A stretch of 64,000 nucleotides of DNA from Hortaea werneckii (taxonomy: Eukaryota > Ascomycota > Dothideomycetes > Mycosphaerellales > Teratosphaeriaceae). The notes below the pieces were generated by a model. The model searched no databases. It was not told the origin of the DNA and was given only the letters and a program-made list of their open reading frames with translations. Location: NCBI GenBank assembly GCA_037044905.1, contig JBAOKB010000074.1:744001-808000 (forward strand), read 5' to 3'. Positions 21,282 through 35,000 of the stretch are shown piece after piece. The stretch's first letter is position 1; each line of letters opens with the position of its first letter. The translations under genes and the position numbers were made by a program.

Positions 21282-23069
21282 TTCCTCTTAATTTTACTAA
21301 ATATACTCTTTACTCTAGGATCCTACTTACTAAGGAGTATATCTTAGACGTATATACACGTATTAAGATAGAGACCCTTAGACGACCTCTATTTTAAAAT
21401 ATGTCCTAGAGTAGTAGCTATAAAGAAAATAAGGAGCGGGTACTAGCTACAAATATATACGCTTAGAATAACCTTACTAAAATTAAGCAAATACTAAGTA
21501 ATAAGTAATAGGTGTTTATTGCTCTTAGCAAATCTTTAAAGTATATAGTAGCCCGAATATATTTAGACCCGAGCTATACTTTAGATTGTAATACTATAGA
21601 TCTAACCCTATAGAATAACCTTTCCTAGCTTTTGCTTACTACTAAACTAAACTATTAATATAAAGAATATCTTTCCTACTACGACGTTATACGTTAGAAG
21701 GGTTACTAGGTATACTATTAGTATCGCTAATAGTTTAGCTCTCGCTAGAAGTATATATATAGTTAGTTAGAATAGTAAGAAGGGATAGTATAGTAAATTA
21801 GAAAAGGGCTAGTTTAGCTATAACGGAGAGCCTCGAGACTTTCCTATAATAGAAGGCGGTTAATAATACACTAATAGAATTTGTAGGCTAGATACCTATT
21901 AGAGAGCTATAACTATTATCTACTTTATTTTAGTACTACTATATTATTGTAATTTTACGAAATCTTTAGAGTAATTCTTAATGTCTCTAGGAGGATGTCT
22001 TTATATTTATTTACTAGTAACTTAGACCCCGTTACTCTAAGAAAGGAGTATTTCTATTCTAAAGCTACCTACTTATAACTTTCCTATAGATAGGAAATCT
22101 ACTAGGTTATACTTACAACCGCTAAGTATATACTAATTAAAACATCCTCTAGCTCTAACGTAGTATCTCCTCTACTATTTAAATAGACCTTTAATAGTAG
22201 CCCTATAGATACTAATAGTCCTCCCTATTAGCTACGTAAAGGGGAGAAGAGCTAAAAGAGGAAGAGGAAGAAGATAGTAGTTAATTGTGTTCGAACTCCT
22301 TTACTATCTAAATAGACCTTTAACGGTAACTCTATAGATATCGATAGTCCTCCCTATTAGCTACGTAAAGTAGAGAAGAGACGAAAGAGGAAGTAGAAGA
22401 AGGCAGTTAATCCTAATCCTAAGTAGCTACCTAACGCCTAGCTAGTAAAGGAAATAAAGAAGATGTAGTTAGCTCTTTAACCTAAGTTAATATAGTATAG
22501 GCTTACTATACTAAAAAAGGATAGGTACGACCTATATAGCTACCCGTACTATAAATACTATAGCGGGAAAAATAGTTTGCTCCTAGAGGAAGAAGAGCGT
22601 AGCTACTATAAACTATACGCTAAAGAGAGGGCTACTAAAGAGAGGGCTACTAAAGATAAGGCTACTAAAGACGAGTCTGCTAAATAAATAGATACTAAGA
22701 TAAGGGAGATAATAGAGAAAATAGATACTAAAGACATAGACGCTAAAGATATAGACGCTAAAGATATAGACGCTAAAGATATAGACGCTAAAGATATAGA
22801 CGCTAAAGACATAGGTACTAAAGACATAGGTGCTAAAGATATAGATACTAAAGATATAGATACTAAAGATATAGATACTAAAGACATAGATACTAAAGAT
22901 ATAGGTACTAAAGATATAGACGCTAAAGACATAGGTACTAAAGACATAGGTACTAAAGATATAGATACTAAAGATATAGATACTAAGATAACGGAGGCTA
23001 AGATAATAGATACCGAAGAAAGCAATCCGATAGAGCTTATAAATTACATCGCCGACACCTATATTTAAG
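21282..23069 (+). pseudogene. RIPed long reading frame with pentapeptide repeats, unidentified
   Basis: If TAG and TAA are read as former Gln codons, long plus-strand frames run through this stretch and end near the TAA at 23067. I do not recognise the protein. It contains a 129-bp in-phase duplication (copies starting near 22172 and 22301) encoding a short run followed by Lys/Glu-rich sequence. A motif near 22540-22575 (tyrosines that may have been cysteines) is followed by a 15-bp tandem repeat coding for I-D-A/T-K-D. The high Glu/Lys content and repeats suggest a low-complexity tail. The boundaries are approximate. Confidence 0.35.
22730..22990 (+). repeat. 15-bp coding minisatellite
   Basis: About 17 tandem units of 15 bp, of the form gctaaagatatagac or actaaagacatagat, in one frame giving repeats of I-D-A/T-K-D. 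The minus-strand open frame across it (22606-23025) is an artefact of the repeat. Units differ mainly at C/T sites. Confidence 0.85.
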
Positions 23070-23199
23070 GTTGCTATTATATATCGTTAAGAGCTAGACG
23101 TTCCTATTCTACGTAGACTTTTAGATAGAGTATATACCTATATATAAATTATAACATAAAGTCTAATCTTACCTATATAATTCTATTCGTCCTGTCCCG

Positions 23200-23585
23200 T
23201 CGTCTATCCTATTAACTATCCTATTAACTATCCTATTAACTATCCTATTAACTATCCTATTAACTATCCTATTAACTATCCTATTAACTATCCTATCCTA
23301 TTATATTATCTATCCTATCCTATTATATTATCTATCTATCCTATCCTATTATCTATCCTATCCTATCCTATCCTATCCTATCCTATCCTATCCTATCCTA
23401 TCCTATCCTATCCTATCCTATCCTATCCTATCCTATTATCTATCCTATCCTATCCTATCCTATCCTATCCTATTATCTATCCTATTCTATTATCTATCCT
23501 ATCCTATTATCTATCCTATCCTATTATCTATCCTATCCTATTATCTATCCTATCCTATCCTATTATCTATCCTATCCTATTATAG
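23200..23585. repeat. CCTAT satellite
   Basis: A simple-sequence tract: seven or so 12-bp units (tatcctattaac) followed by long runs of the pentamer CCTAT, interrupted by TATTATCTAT. It lies directly after the pentapeptide-repeat frame. RIP of an original CCTGT or CCCAT unit could have produced the pentamer. Confidence 0.9.
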
Positions 23586-23589
23586 TAAC

Positions 23590-26500
23590 CCCTATGTTAG
23601 TATTCTATATCTACTTTGTTTGCGCTACTTTATATATATACTACAAAATCCCTCTCTACTTCCTATTTTCTTATATCGACGTCCTATCTTAGTTACGCTA
23701 AGGTACTAGAGATACTACGCGTTTATACCTCGCTACTCTACTTCTACCTTAACCCTCTAGTCTACCCTAGGTATAACTTTAACGGTCTTCTAATCTTTTA
23801 TACTATAGAAAAGCTAGACTATAAGACTAATAAGTATTATATATAAGGTTGTAATTATACGTAGGAGGTTTCTCGCTTATATAGTACGTTACTACTACTA
23901 TAATTGCCGTTCTAAGTACTAATAGCTCTAAACGACTATTCTCTAGAAGGCTTAATATATATACTTAAGATATTAATCTCTAACGACCTTATTAACTATA
24001 CCCCTAATTTACTAATTGTTAATAAGACTTATTCTAGCTTACGCTACTATACCTACTAAGTAGTAGGCTATATTACCTAGCCTAATTAAGTACTAGATCG
24101 CTTTCTCGGGATGCTTACTAATCTAGAGTAATATTATACTAGTAACGAAGAGATAGGGAAGATATATAAGAGTATCCTATATTCTTCGTAGTATAGAGTC
24201 GAGTACGCTATACATAATTTACTAAAGTAGCTTGCTTATAATAAAGCCTATATTTACGATATAGGTCTATTAATAATATTTTCTAGTCTTATTATAGGAT
24301 TACCGTTAATACTTTAAGTTAGGTATAGATACGTTACTAAAAGAAGGTACTAGAGTTAATATAGTAGATGTCCGCTAGATATCTATTAAAGTATATATAG
24401 AGAAGCCTACGCTATATAGTCGCTTTAGGTAACGGTACTAGTATTTATACTTACTAATTTTGTTTGTCGCGTATATACTATATATATTATATAGTAAAAG
24501 AATTCTAAAGCCTTATAGACTATCCGCTACTTAGGTATATAGCGCTTATAGAGATATAGTATATATAGCATTAATAGTAGAGTAAGTAGGATAACGTACC
24601 TATAGAGGGTAATATATCTATACGAGATTTAAGGCAAAAGGGTTAGAACTATAGTACTTATATATAAGGTAAAGAACGGTAGAAATCTTATAAGTATTAT
24701 CGATAAAGCTAAATATACTACTTTCCTATATTAATTTGTTCTTCTCCTTAGTTAGCTATAGCTACCTACTACTAACAGAGAACGATATAAATCCTCGATT
24801 AACTTTTAATACCTTAGGGACACCTTATAACTTACTACTAAAGCTAACTCTAACTCTAGCCTATAATTAGAAGTTACCCCTTATCTAATGCCTATTAACC
24901 TAGATGTCTACGTATAGACTATTTAATAATATCTTGTCCTATTAACTACTATAAGTACTATAGTTTCGTAATAAGACAAGGAGACTATACTTAAGTAGGT
25001 TAAGGCTAGCGTAGTAAGGAGGCTAGAGTCGTTATATGTTCTTTATATAAAGAGGCGCAAGAGGCGTATACTATTACTAACGTTGTTAGTAATAGCGTAT
25101 ATATAGAAAGAGGCTATAAAACTTATATAATCGCGGAGAGGGCAATAGGAAAGATTATAGTAGTAATAAGCTAGAGGCTAATGTAAACTAACCTAATAGT
25201 TAGAAAATAAAGGCCTAGTATCGCGATATATAGGACTATACTTAGTAGTACTATAATACGACGGCTTAGCTAGCTAACGTAGCCTCCTAGATACTATATT
25301 AAGGCGAGAGTTATCGTTAATATAAGGGCTATAATAGTAGCTATAGTCTACTTATAGTCTACCTTAGCTAGGATCTTACTATATATAAGTAGAGTAATAG
25401 TTTAAGTACGGTTTATCGTTATATCTATAGTATATATACCGTAACAAACAATATAATCGACAATAGAGGCAATATATAGATACTTCTCGTTAATAATCTT
25501 AATAGTACTATTAAGACTATATAATATAGAATTTAATAGACTATATATAGCCGCAACTATTATATTATTAACTACTATAGTTTATGCGGGACGGATTTGT
25601 AGTAGAGAGATATAGCTAAAAGCGGGATAGTAGTAAGAAAGGTTAGTCTAAAAGTATAGGATAATATATTCGTAAAATAATACGCTTAGAATAGAGATAG
25701 CTAAAGAGGTAGAGTATAGAAAAGAAGAAGAAGAAGAACTAGAAGTAAACAGGTAAGAGTTCTAGTACCTTTGTCTAGTAGCGTAGCAAAGCTTAGATGC
25801 CGCGTAACCCGCTATTCTTAAACCTAAATCGGATTTCTTAAGGGCTCGAATCGGACGAGTCTTATATTAGTAGTACCGTTAGTAAGATAACGTATCGTTT
25901 TCTATAATACTACGAGCTCCTTTAAAGTTAATATAGGCTAGTAAGTATATAGGGCATTATTCTTGTAGCCGAAATTATTGTAGCTAAAAATTAATTAGTA
26001 GAATAGCTACTAACTATAATCCCTTCCTAGCGGTTGTCCTACAAAAAGTCTAGATATAGTTTAAGCTATAGATCGAGCAATATAAGTACTTATATAGCGC
26101 CGAGGTCTTGCCTCGTATCTTTCCCTTATACGTAAAAGTTCCGTCTATTAAATATATAGAAGCTATATAAAATAATGTATAAAGATTACTATAATAAGAC
26201 CTACTCCTAGTAATTCTACGAGCTAATTCTAAATTAGTAGCTTTTTACTTACGCTTTAACTACCTCTGTCTTATTAAAGCTAGATAGCTACTAGTACTAC
26301 TATTAGGCTAAAGAGTTAAATTCTCTAACTAGAATAATAAAATAGCAAATTATTAGTATATAATGTAGAGATTCCCTTTCAAAAGAATAACCCTCGCTAA
26401 GGTAGTCTAGCTATTCTTTAAGGCTAGTATAGTATTAATAGCTAATAGTTAAGCGTTACCTCGTTAGAAGTACGATACGTTATCTCTTTCGTAGTACTAG

Positions 26501-27840
26501 GCTTAGAGTATTATAGTAGTAATAGCTAATTTAATTCGCTTCTTATCTATTAGCGATATTAATACTATAGCAATAATCCTAATTAGCCCTATAGATACTA
26601 TTACGAGCTATTATAGTCTATATATAACCTTGTATATAGGTAAGATCTTTATAAGGTTAGTAGGATGTCCCTTACTTAGCGCTTTTTAGACGCCGCGCTA
26701 TTTAAGCTTATACTATTCTAATACCTCTACGCTATTTATAAGCTTCGACTCTATAGTTACCTACTACGCGTCTAATAGTTTATAGCTACTAAACATAACT
26801 AGCCCTACTTGCTATACTTCTATCTAATAGTAGACTTACTTCTCTTCTTAGTATAGCCGCTACTAGATATTATCGTTAATTGTCTCGTCTAGGACTTCTA
26901 CCTCTCGCCTCGTATTCTAAAGATAGACAAGTACCTAATTGCGAGGCGCGCCTAGGTCTACTACTACGTACGGCTATCGAAATACTAGTATAACCTAACG
27001 GGCAACTATGAAGCTATTACCTATAATTATAAGGTCTATAAAGGCTTATAGTAGGCTCTTGCTTGTGTCCTTCTTATTTCTAATATACTGCTAGAAGTTA
27101 ACGTAAAATACTTGTAGCTAATAACCCTAATCTATAGCCTATCGCCTAGATAGTAGTCCTCTAATAGCATCGTTAAGCTCTTTCTCTATCGTTTAAGGTA
27201 GTTTCTAATTAAGGGAGGCTCTAGAGGCTCTAGAGGCTCCTATACTTATGTTATATTACTTAATCTAGTTAGATATAGGACTCGATAAGATTAGAAAAGC
27301 ATAAGAGTTACTTAGGACTAAGCCTATATATAGCTTTAGAAATAGTTAAGAGCCGAATTAAAAGACATAGTCGCTAGCTATAAAATCTTTTAGAGGACGG
27401 ATATCGTAGGGTAACTAGAAGTATAGTACCTTCCGCTAGTAGATAAAGACCTCTAGTCTTACGTCTATATAAGAAGGTATATTTCGTCGTATATAGGTAT
27501 AGAATCCCGCCCTTAGTTGTATAATAATTATATATCTTCGCGAGCTACTACGTAGAGAGCGTTATTTCTAGAAGCCTACTTTGTCGGAGTAGCTCTTATA
27601 AGTAGTAACCGACAATTGTAGTAGTAATACCCTAAGGCCTCTACCCTAGAACAAGAAACTTACCTTAGCTCTTAACGAGATAGCTTTTAGCTATAGACGC
27701 GGTTACTTCTTCTTCCTTCCTAACTAAAATACTTTTAGAGATAAGGGCTACTTAGAGGTATATAGTCTATACTCCCGTCGACTACTATTGCTAAGGTTAG
27801 AGTATTTACTTATGTACTATCGTTATAATCTACTAATATT
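23590..27840. other. RIP-mutated unidentified sequence
   Basis: AT-rich, CA/TG-depleted sequence. Long stretches on the plus strand (for example around 24300-25150) read as protein if TAG/TAA are taken as Gln, with many basic residues, but I find no recognisable motif. The only open piece (23616-23846, 76 codons) has no known features. No LTRs or target duplications were found in it. Confidence 0.5.
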
Positions 27841-29575
27841 ACTCCTAGCGCTAATTATTTAGACATCCTCTATATTAATTATTCCTAGAGTAACGTAGTA
27901 CAAGAATAGTTCTCGAAAGCCTCTTATTAGTTTTACTACCTAGCGAGTAACGCCCTAATTAATCTACCCGCTCTAAACGCTATAGTATTTAGTATCTAAG
28001 TAGCTTTATATAAGTAGTACCCTTTATATATTATAGAGACCCTATCTCTTATCGTTATTATAAACGAATTATAGCTATTCTATAGTACCTATATAGACCT
28101 CTTACTACCTTATATTATCGGAACATGTACTAAAGGCCTACAATTTGCTAGACTAGACCTATATTAGCGCCTTAATACCTTAAGGTATATCTAGGAAGGT
28201 CCCTTTAATAGCGCTAAAAAAGTATAGCGCTTAAGCGCTCTATAATAGTTCGAACTACTATTATTAAAGAGGCTATACTAGAAGATTATTCGCCTTATAG
28301 CTTAAGGAGGACCTTTTAAACTAACTTCTACCTTCGAGAAGATTCTTAAGGATCTACTATGTCCTACCTACCTAATATATAGAACACGTCTTAGAGCTAA
28401 GGCTTAAGGTATTAAGCGCTAGAGCGACGACAAAGCGTCTACCTTATAGATTAGTCTTAGAGCTAGGACTTAAGGTATTAAGCGCTAGAGTAACAATAAG
28501 GCGTCTACTTTATAGATTAGTCTTAGAGCTAGGGCTTAAGGTATTAAGTACTAGAGCGACAATAGTACGTCTACCTTATAGATTAGGCCTAAAAAACTTA
28601 AAGTTTCTAGAGGTCTAATAGCTAGCGCCCTCCTAATAGCTAGCTCTATAGTAATCGAGCTTCTAGATATATATCCTATTATTATATCTAAGCTCTAACG
28701 AGCCGATACGCTTATCCTAGGCGATTACGCTTTTAGCGTTACTATCCGCAAGATCCTTAGTAATAAAGTACTAGTTATAATTGTAGATACTACTAGCGAC
28801 GACTAGTTAAAGAATGTTTAGGTAATTAAACGCTAGCCTAATAGATTATACTACCTACGTAAGATCGATATTACTTAACTATTATCTTTTAAAGGCTTTT
28901 ACTTCGCGATTTGCTAGGGTACTCTAGATACTATAGTTAACCTTCCTCTTTTATATTTGCTCTAGAATCTAGACTTAGCCCTTACGAACGGTACTCGCGT
29001 TTTCTTAGAAATAGAGTATACTAATTCGGAGATTAGGACCTAGGGTACGTAGGAAGATACTACGCGCTACTATATAAAGGCAATAAAGAAGGTAGGTAAG
29101 CGTATAATAGAGATTAACGGTCTGCTAGTAAATACTACTTTCGATAGCTAGAACTTAACTATAGAGAACCTTACTACCGCTTTCGACGATATACGTAGCG
29201 TAGTAGTACTTATTACTCCTATTAATTAGTTCGCGGCAAATATAGCCGAAACTATTATCTTAGGCTAGTAGTAGAAAATACTACTAGCTAATAAGCTACG
29301 CGACGATCTCCCTAGTAACGTATAGTATTTTCTCTTAAATAAGAAAGCACTTTTTATAACTATCTCGTAATTTTACTACTATTAGGAGCGAGGGTATACG
29401 CGGTTATAGTAATAAGTATAGCTTTCTAACAATAGGAGCTACTTAACAAGTAGTAGACTTTATTAGACTTTAAGCCCTTATATAAACAATATTCTAGATA
29501 GTAGTATAGAATAAGAGTATATAGTAAGCTAGTCTATCTACTATAGATTAATAGAGTATAATACGGAGGGGAAAA
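27840..29575 (+). pseudogene. RIPed long reading frame with a 22-residue tandem repeat
   Basis: A continuous plus-strand frame of more than 550 codons if TAG/TAA are read as Gln. Its middle (about 28384-28590) holds three tandem 66-bp units, each coding for 22 residues containing LRA(K/R)..QGIK and STLQI. The frame-preserving unit length argues that this was a real protein. The C-terminal part has mixed hydrophobic and charged stretches without a motif I know. Its start is uncertain; the same frame may extend left to about 26 kb. Confidence 0.45.
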
Positions 29576-29599
29576 AAGAAAGAAAGGGACTTTATATAG

Positions 29600-31640
29600 T
29601 ATTACAATCTTTTTTAATAAAGTACTAGTAGACTTTGTTCTATAACTCGACCTAACCTTACGCCTACTCCCTACCTAGTTAATTCTAAGCTTATAGAGAA
29701 GCTACTTGCCTATCTATACTCCCTCTAACCTACGAGACCTATTTGCTTTTTCTTACCTTTAAGCTATACTAATTACTACATCCTATCTATAAAGCGCTAT
29801 TAATATTACGTTAGGAGTACTATTTAGTCTTAGTTATTACTATCCTATTCCTTATTATCTTCCTCCTCCTTATTATCTTCCTAAATAAACGGGTAGTAGG
29901 CTCTAACTTAGGGTATAAAGCGGACTATAGGTTTGTCTTCCTATTAGTATATCCGCCTAAGCCCCGTAGACTATTACTAAGCATCTTTACTAGTAAGCTT
30001 TTTAGTCTTATCTTCCTACCCCTTATTATCTTTCTAGATAAACGGGTAGTAGGCTCTAACCTAAGGTATAAAGCGGACTATAGGTTTGTCTTCCTCTTAG
30101 TATATCTTATCTACCTTAGTATCTTCGAACTCTTAGTCGACTTCTATAGTTTTAGTCTTATCCTAGCTTATCTATATACGCTAGCCTTAATTACTATTGC
30201 CCTCTATACCTTAGTTAATAGCTACCTCCCCCTTCTTTATCTAGGTATTAAAGAACGACCTAAAAAGAAGGTCTTAGATACTAGCCGCTAGCCTATTATA
30301 GGGCTCCGCGAGCTCTATAATCTAGAGTATGTCTAAGTATTTAGCTATCTTATCGAACGATATACCTCTTAGAGGAGCTTTTTAGTATAGGCTATAGATA
30401 TAGTTAGTAGAAGATCTTCGTAGGGAGAGTAGTAGCGACTTATAAGTCTTTACTAAAGAGAGGAGTAAGGATAATTAGTACGCTAGTAGAGAAACGCTTG
30501 CCTAATACTTTAATCTAGGATCTATAGCGAACCTAATTATAAATAGTACTAAGGGCCGTCTCTACTATTATCCCTAGATATATCTTATAAAGATAGTCGT
30601 ATAGGTTAGTAAAAGCGTTACGTAGGGTCTTGTTTATTCGCTAACTAGTAAACTTATTATAATTATAGGAAGGGTCGATCTACCTATATATATAATAGAT
30701 CGTAGCTTAGATAAAAACTAAGCAAGCGCCGTCGAGATTATAACGATCCTTATACTATTTTATAACTCTTACGTAGGTATAAAGGTATACTATAGGGGTA
30801 TCTATCTTAGTCGACGTAAGTAGCTAGCTAATCTAAGTTTCGCGACTAATAAAGCTAGCCGTATTATTAGATCTAGTACTTATAAAGGCTATAATATAAT
30901 TAGGTACCTTTAGCCTTTCCTTTATTAGGCGACGTAGCTTGCTCTATTAATAGTCTAGATTAGCGATCTTAAACTTCTTCTTTAGCGTAGGCGCTAGCTT
31001 ATTATCCTCTTTATACTCGTCTTCCTTAGTATTAAAGTTATCGCTATTATCCTTATCTCTATCTCTATCTCCCTTATCGTCTAGGAGATATCCTTTACCC
31101 TCCTTAATATTTTCGTCCTAAATATGCTTTCTCTTCTAGTTACCCTTAGGCTTCGCGCTCTTCTTTCCTTTTGCGCCTTTAGCTTAAGTCTTAGGTTCGT
31201 CTAGTACGAGGTATAACGTAATACGTTTAAGGTAAACACGATATATAAAGGTAATATTGCTAGGATAGACGCTAAAGAGGGTATAGGCATTCTATATAAC
31301 TAGCGTTAGCTATACCTTTATAAGGCTAGTTAGCTAGTTAGGACGGCTTATATATTACAAGAAGTTAATTAAGTCGGTAAACACTCGTAATACCTCGCTC
31401 TATTCGACTAGGGCTAGAGGTAGGTTACGTAGTATACTACTATTGTTAGTATTAGACTAGCGAGCCTAGGCGGTTAGATTAAGGGTCTCGAGAGCGGGCG
31501 TAGCGGGATTAGAAGCGGGAGGGAAGCGAGCTAGCTAGGGATAGTCCTTACGTAGCTTAGATAGTTTAGCTTTACCTATTATTCCGCTTATACTAGTAGG
31601 GAGGCGAGGGAGGGTTTAGAGGTTTAAATTAGATAGCTAT
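29600..31640 (-). pseudogene. RIPed reading frame on the minus strand, unidentified
   Basis: Read on the minus strand with TAG/TAA as Gln, a long frame runs from about 31.6 kb to 29.6 kb. It has a Lys-rich, then Asp/Glu-rich segment (31200-30960), a globular-looking middle, and an acidic C-terminal part made of a duplicated segment (29866-29960 and 30010-30105 share the same core, coding for RAYYPFI.EDNK). I do not recognise it. Limits are approximate. Confidence 0.35.
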
Positions 31641-34300
31641 ATAGTAGAGTATATAGAGGTTAACATTCGCTAGAAGATTAATTAGTCTTTATAGTATAAT
31701 AGAAGATTTTGTAAGTATTAGGGGGAAGCTTCGAAGTATTCTTAGAACTTAGAAGTATTTAAGGTTACTTATTAATCTCTTTTAAAGTAGTTAAAGTCGT
31801 AATTTATGTACGTTTAAGTATACTAGCGATAGTAAAAACTATACTTATTACTTTTGTCTTATACTTACTATCTAAATATGTAGGCGACTATTATAGTTAA
31901 TCTTAATACGTTTCTTGTTTTGTCTCTCTCTATAAGACTTATTACTAGTAGAAACATTTCGAAAAATATCTTTATAGCTTTATCGAGGGCTAAAGTATAG
32001 GTCTTAGTCTCCTAGACTAGGGCGTACTATCTACGACTATTATAACTATTAGCTATAACTCTTTATTTACGAGGCTTAATGTCTCCTTCTAAAGGATATT
32101 ACGAGTCTCGAAGCTAGATCTATGCCCCTAAGCCTCTAATAACGACTTATATAAATAGTCGTATCGACTTCCTACTAGTTCTAAACGTAAACTAATCTAT
32201 AATTATAATATCTAGCTTTACCTTTACCTTAAGCTTATCTCGACTCTTAAAGCTATTTAAAGAGCGTTAACTATATCGTAGCTATCTATACTAAATAGAG
32301 ATTTCTATAATAGGTATAATGCCTCTATACTTAGGCTTATATATAAGGAGCGTAGTCTTATAGGAGGAGTAATAAGGAAGGAGTTAATAGTAGATATACT
32401 TATTATATAAGATATAGTACGAGACGCTAGTTAGGTAGTAAGTTCGTTACGAATAATAGCCTTTTATAATCTTAGCTAACTTATCTTAGCCCTATTTAAA
32501 TAGTTAATTGCTTAGGTTAGATGTTATCTATATTACTATCTTTAGCCTATTCCTCTCGCTACCCTAGTTGTTCGGCCTATAGACCTCTAGTATTTTCCCT
32601 AACGGGAGCGAGTTATACTAGATATTCTTGTAGTTTGTATTACTAGTAGTAGGAAGTATATAGCTAGTCTCTCTAGTAGGGCATAGGACTATAAGGTAAG
32701 AACGAATAGACATATCTAGACGTATTCTATAGATAGGCGGGGGTAGACAGAATAGCTAATATATAGCTCTTATAGAGGTACGTTTCCTATACTAGTTATA
32801 GCTTAGCCTACAATATACTTCTTCCTCTATCTTCTAAGCGCTTTTGTCTCCTATGTATAGAATTTTTAATAAGTCGTTTAGGGGTATTATAGAAGTTAGT
32901 AGCTTGTTCTCTAATACGTATATATATAGAACTCTTTACTATTATTAGTCGAACAAAGCGAATTGCCGTTATAGCCTAAAGCTTCTACTATCTATACTTT
33001 TACTTCCGACTTCTTACTCCCTAACCTTATCTTTACGTACGTCCGCTATATATAAGACCTATAGTAAGCAATCTTCGACTACTACCTATATATAGAAGAT
33101 AGCCTTAATATATATACCTAATATCTTATTAGCTAAGTATAGGAGTCTAATAATAAGCTTTATTACTAACGCTAGAAGGTATATATACTTAAGAAGCTAC
33201 TCTTAGAGCTTTGCGAAAGCTTAGCCCTATAACTAATAAGAGATAAAGTACTTAAGATATTTAGGACTAGTTAGTCGAGCTATAATACTAACTAAGCTAA
33301 TAGTCTCGAACTAGCTAAAAAGTATATTCTCGATATATAGGAGAGGGTACTCGTAAGAAGATAGTTAGGTCTTATAGGTTCTAAGTTCTAGTATTCTACT
33401 AGATTATCCCCTATTTAATCGCTTATAGCGTCTATTAATATTACATTACTTATCTTATTGCCTACGAAATTGTATACCTAATACTTATAGAGTCTATATC
33501 GAGTATTATACTACGCTACTACTAGGAATTATAATAGAGATCTATTTAGAAGTAATAGTAGTATAAAGTCGCCTATCTCTTTACTTAGCGCTACTACTAT
33601 AGTTTCGACGCTATTATAAGGTAGTTTAACTTAGCTTATAAACTCTCTAGTAAATTAGTAAGTAACCCTAACCGTTTCCGACATCGCTAATTTATTATAT
33701 ACTACCTCTTTAAAGAGCTAATAACCCTTTAAGGGTAGTTATATCTAAGTAGGAGTATACTTAGCGCTACTAGTAAACTCTTCTATTGTACTTCTATTGG
33801 TAGACTAACTCTACTTAAGATATTAATCGCTACTAGTACCTCTTATAAGTCAGTAGCTATCTATTATACCTTTAAGTATAACTTAGCGTAGTTTAGTACT
33901 AATAGTTACGCCCTTACGTTATATAGATTATAAAGGACAAAGATGTTCTTATTATATAGAGCTCCTTAAGTTACTAACTACTTACGCCTATAATGTTTCT
34001 TACTATTAAAAATCCGATTAAGCTTATTACAAAAGCTTATAAGATAAATGTAACAAGATAGCGTAGGAGTTAGACTACTATAAGGAGTTAATAGATTGTT
34101 ACGACGTCTATAGGAGGGAGGTAAACGATTAATATTCTAAAACGAAGGCTTTACTAGCGTAGAAGACCTCTAATCTATACTATATCTCTATAGAACGAGA
34201 TATACTAGCGCAATTACTAAAGGTATTAAAGCTCGCCTTCTATAATAATACCGTAGCTCTATTAAGGCTTTAGGGCGCTACTTAGAAAATCGTTAGGGTC
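31640..34300. other. RIP-mutated unidentified sequence
   Basis: CA/TG-depleted sequence with stop-riddled plus-strand frames (for example 32080-32700). No motif or repeat that I recognise. It leads into the kinesin remnant that starts near 34.4 kb. Confidence 0.5.
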
Positions 34301-35000
34301 TATCTAGTTATAGTAGAAGAGTACGAGAGAGAGGACTAACTCGCGGTTTTAAAAACTTAACTTTAGCCTACGCCCTATATAAAACTATAATATAAGAACA
34401 AAGACTTAGCGTATCTATTCTATTATATACTAAATGTAGACACTTCGAACTAGTAGCTCTTTAGGCTAATCGAGCCTTCTATTATAGCTATACTAAATAG
34501 ATACTCTACGCTAGTAGCTATTAACGGACTAACGAATAGCGGTAAGTCCTATACTATACTAGAAGGACTAGATGCCCTTATTTCTACTATACTTTAATAG
34601 ATTAGCTAGTAGCGTAGCGATAGACTATAAGCTAGGGAGACGTATATAATTATAGTTAAAGTACTAGAGGTCTATCTTAGTAGCGTTTGTAATCTATTAG
34701 CGCCTACTAGGGATATACTAAAGCTAAAGCTTGTTTACTAGAAGGATAATCGTATAGGGATAGATAGATTCTAAGTCTATAGTATATATACTATCGAATT
34801 ATAGCGGGCCGAAGAGGTTAAAGATATTATATAGAAGGCAATAAGTAGACGTATAATTGTAACGACCGAAGGTAACAAGCATTCCTCGCGAGGGTTTGTG
34901 CTTTATACTATCTACTTAATATCGCCTAGAGGTAAAATAGCGAAGCTCCGCTTCTTAGACTTACTAGGAAGCGAGGCTTAAGGTAATATAAAGACCTAGA

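Noticed and set aside
22606..23025. 139-codon minus-strand ORF of Ser/Leu/Val/Ile repeats
   Set aside because: It is the complement of the 15-bp minisatellite; any strand of such a repeat can stay open.
22730..23585. CRISPR-like array
   Set aside because: Direct tandem repeats without spacers, in a eukaryotic genome; a minisatellite and a satellite.
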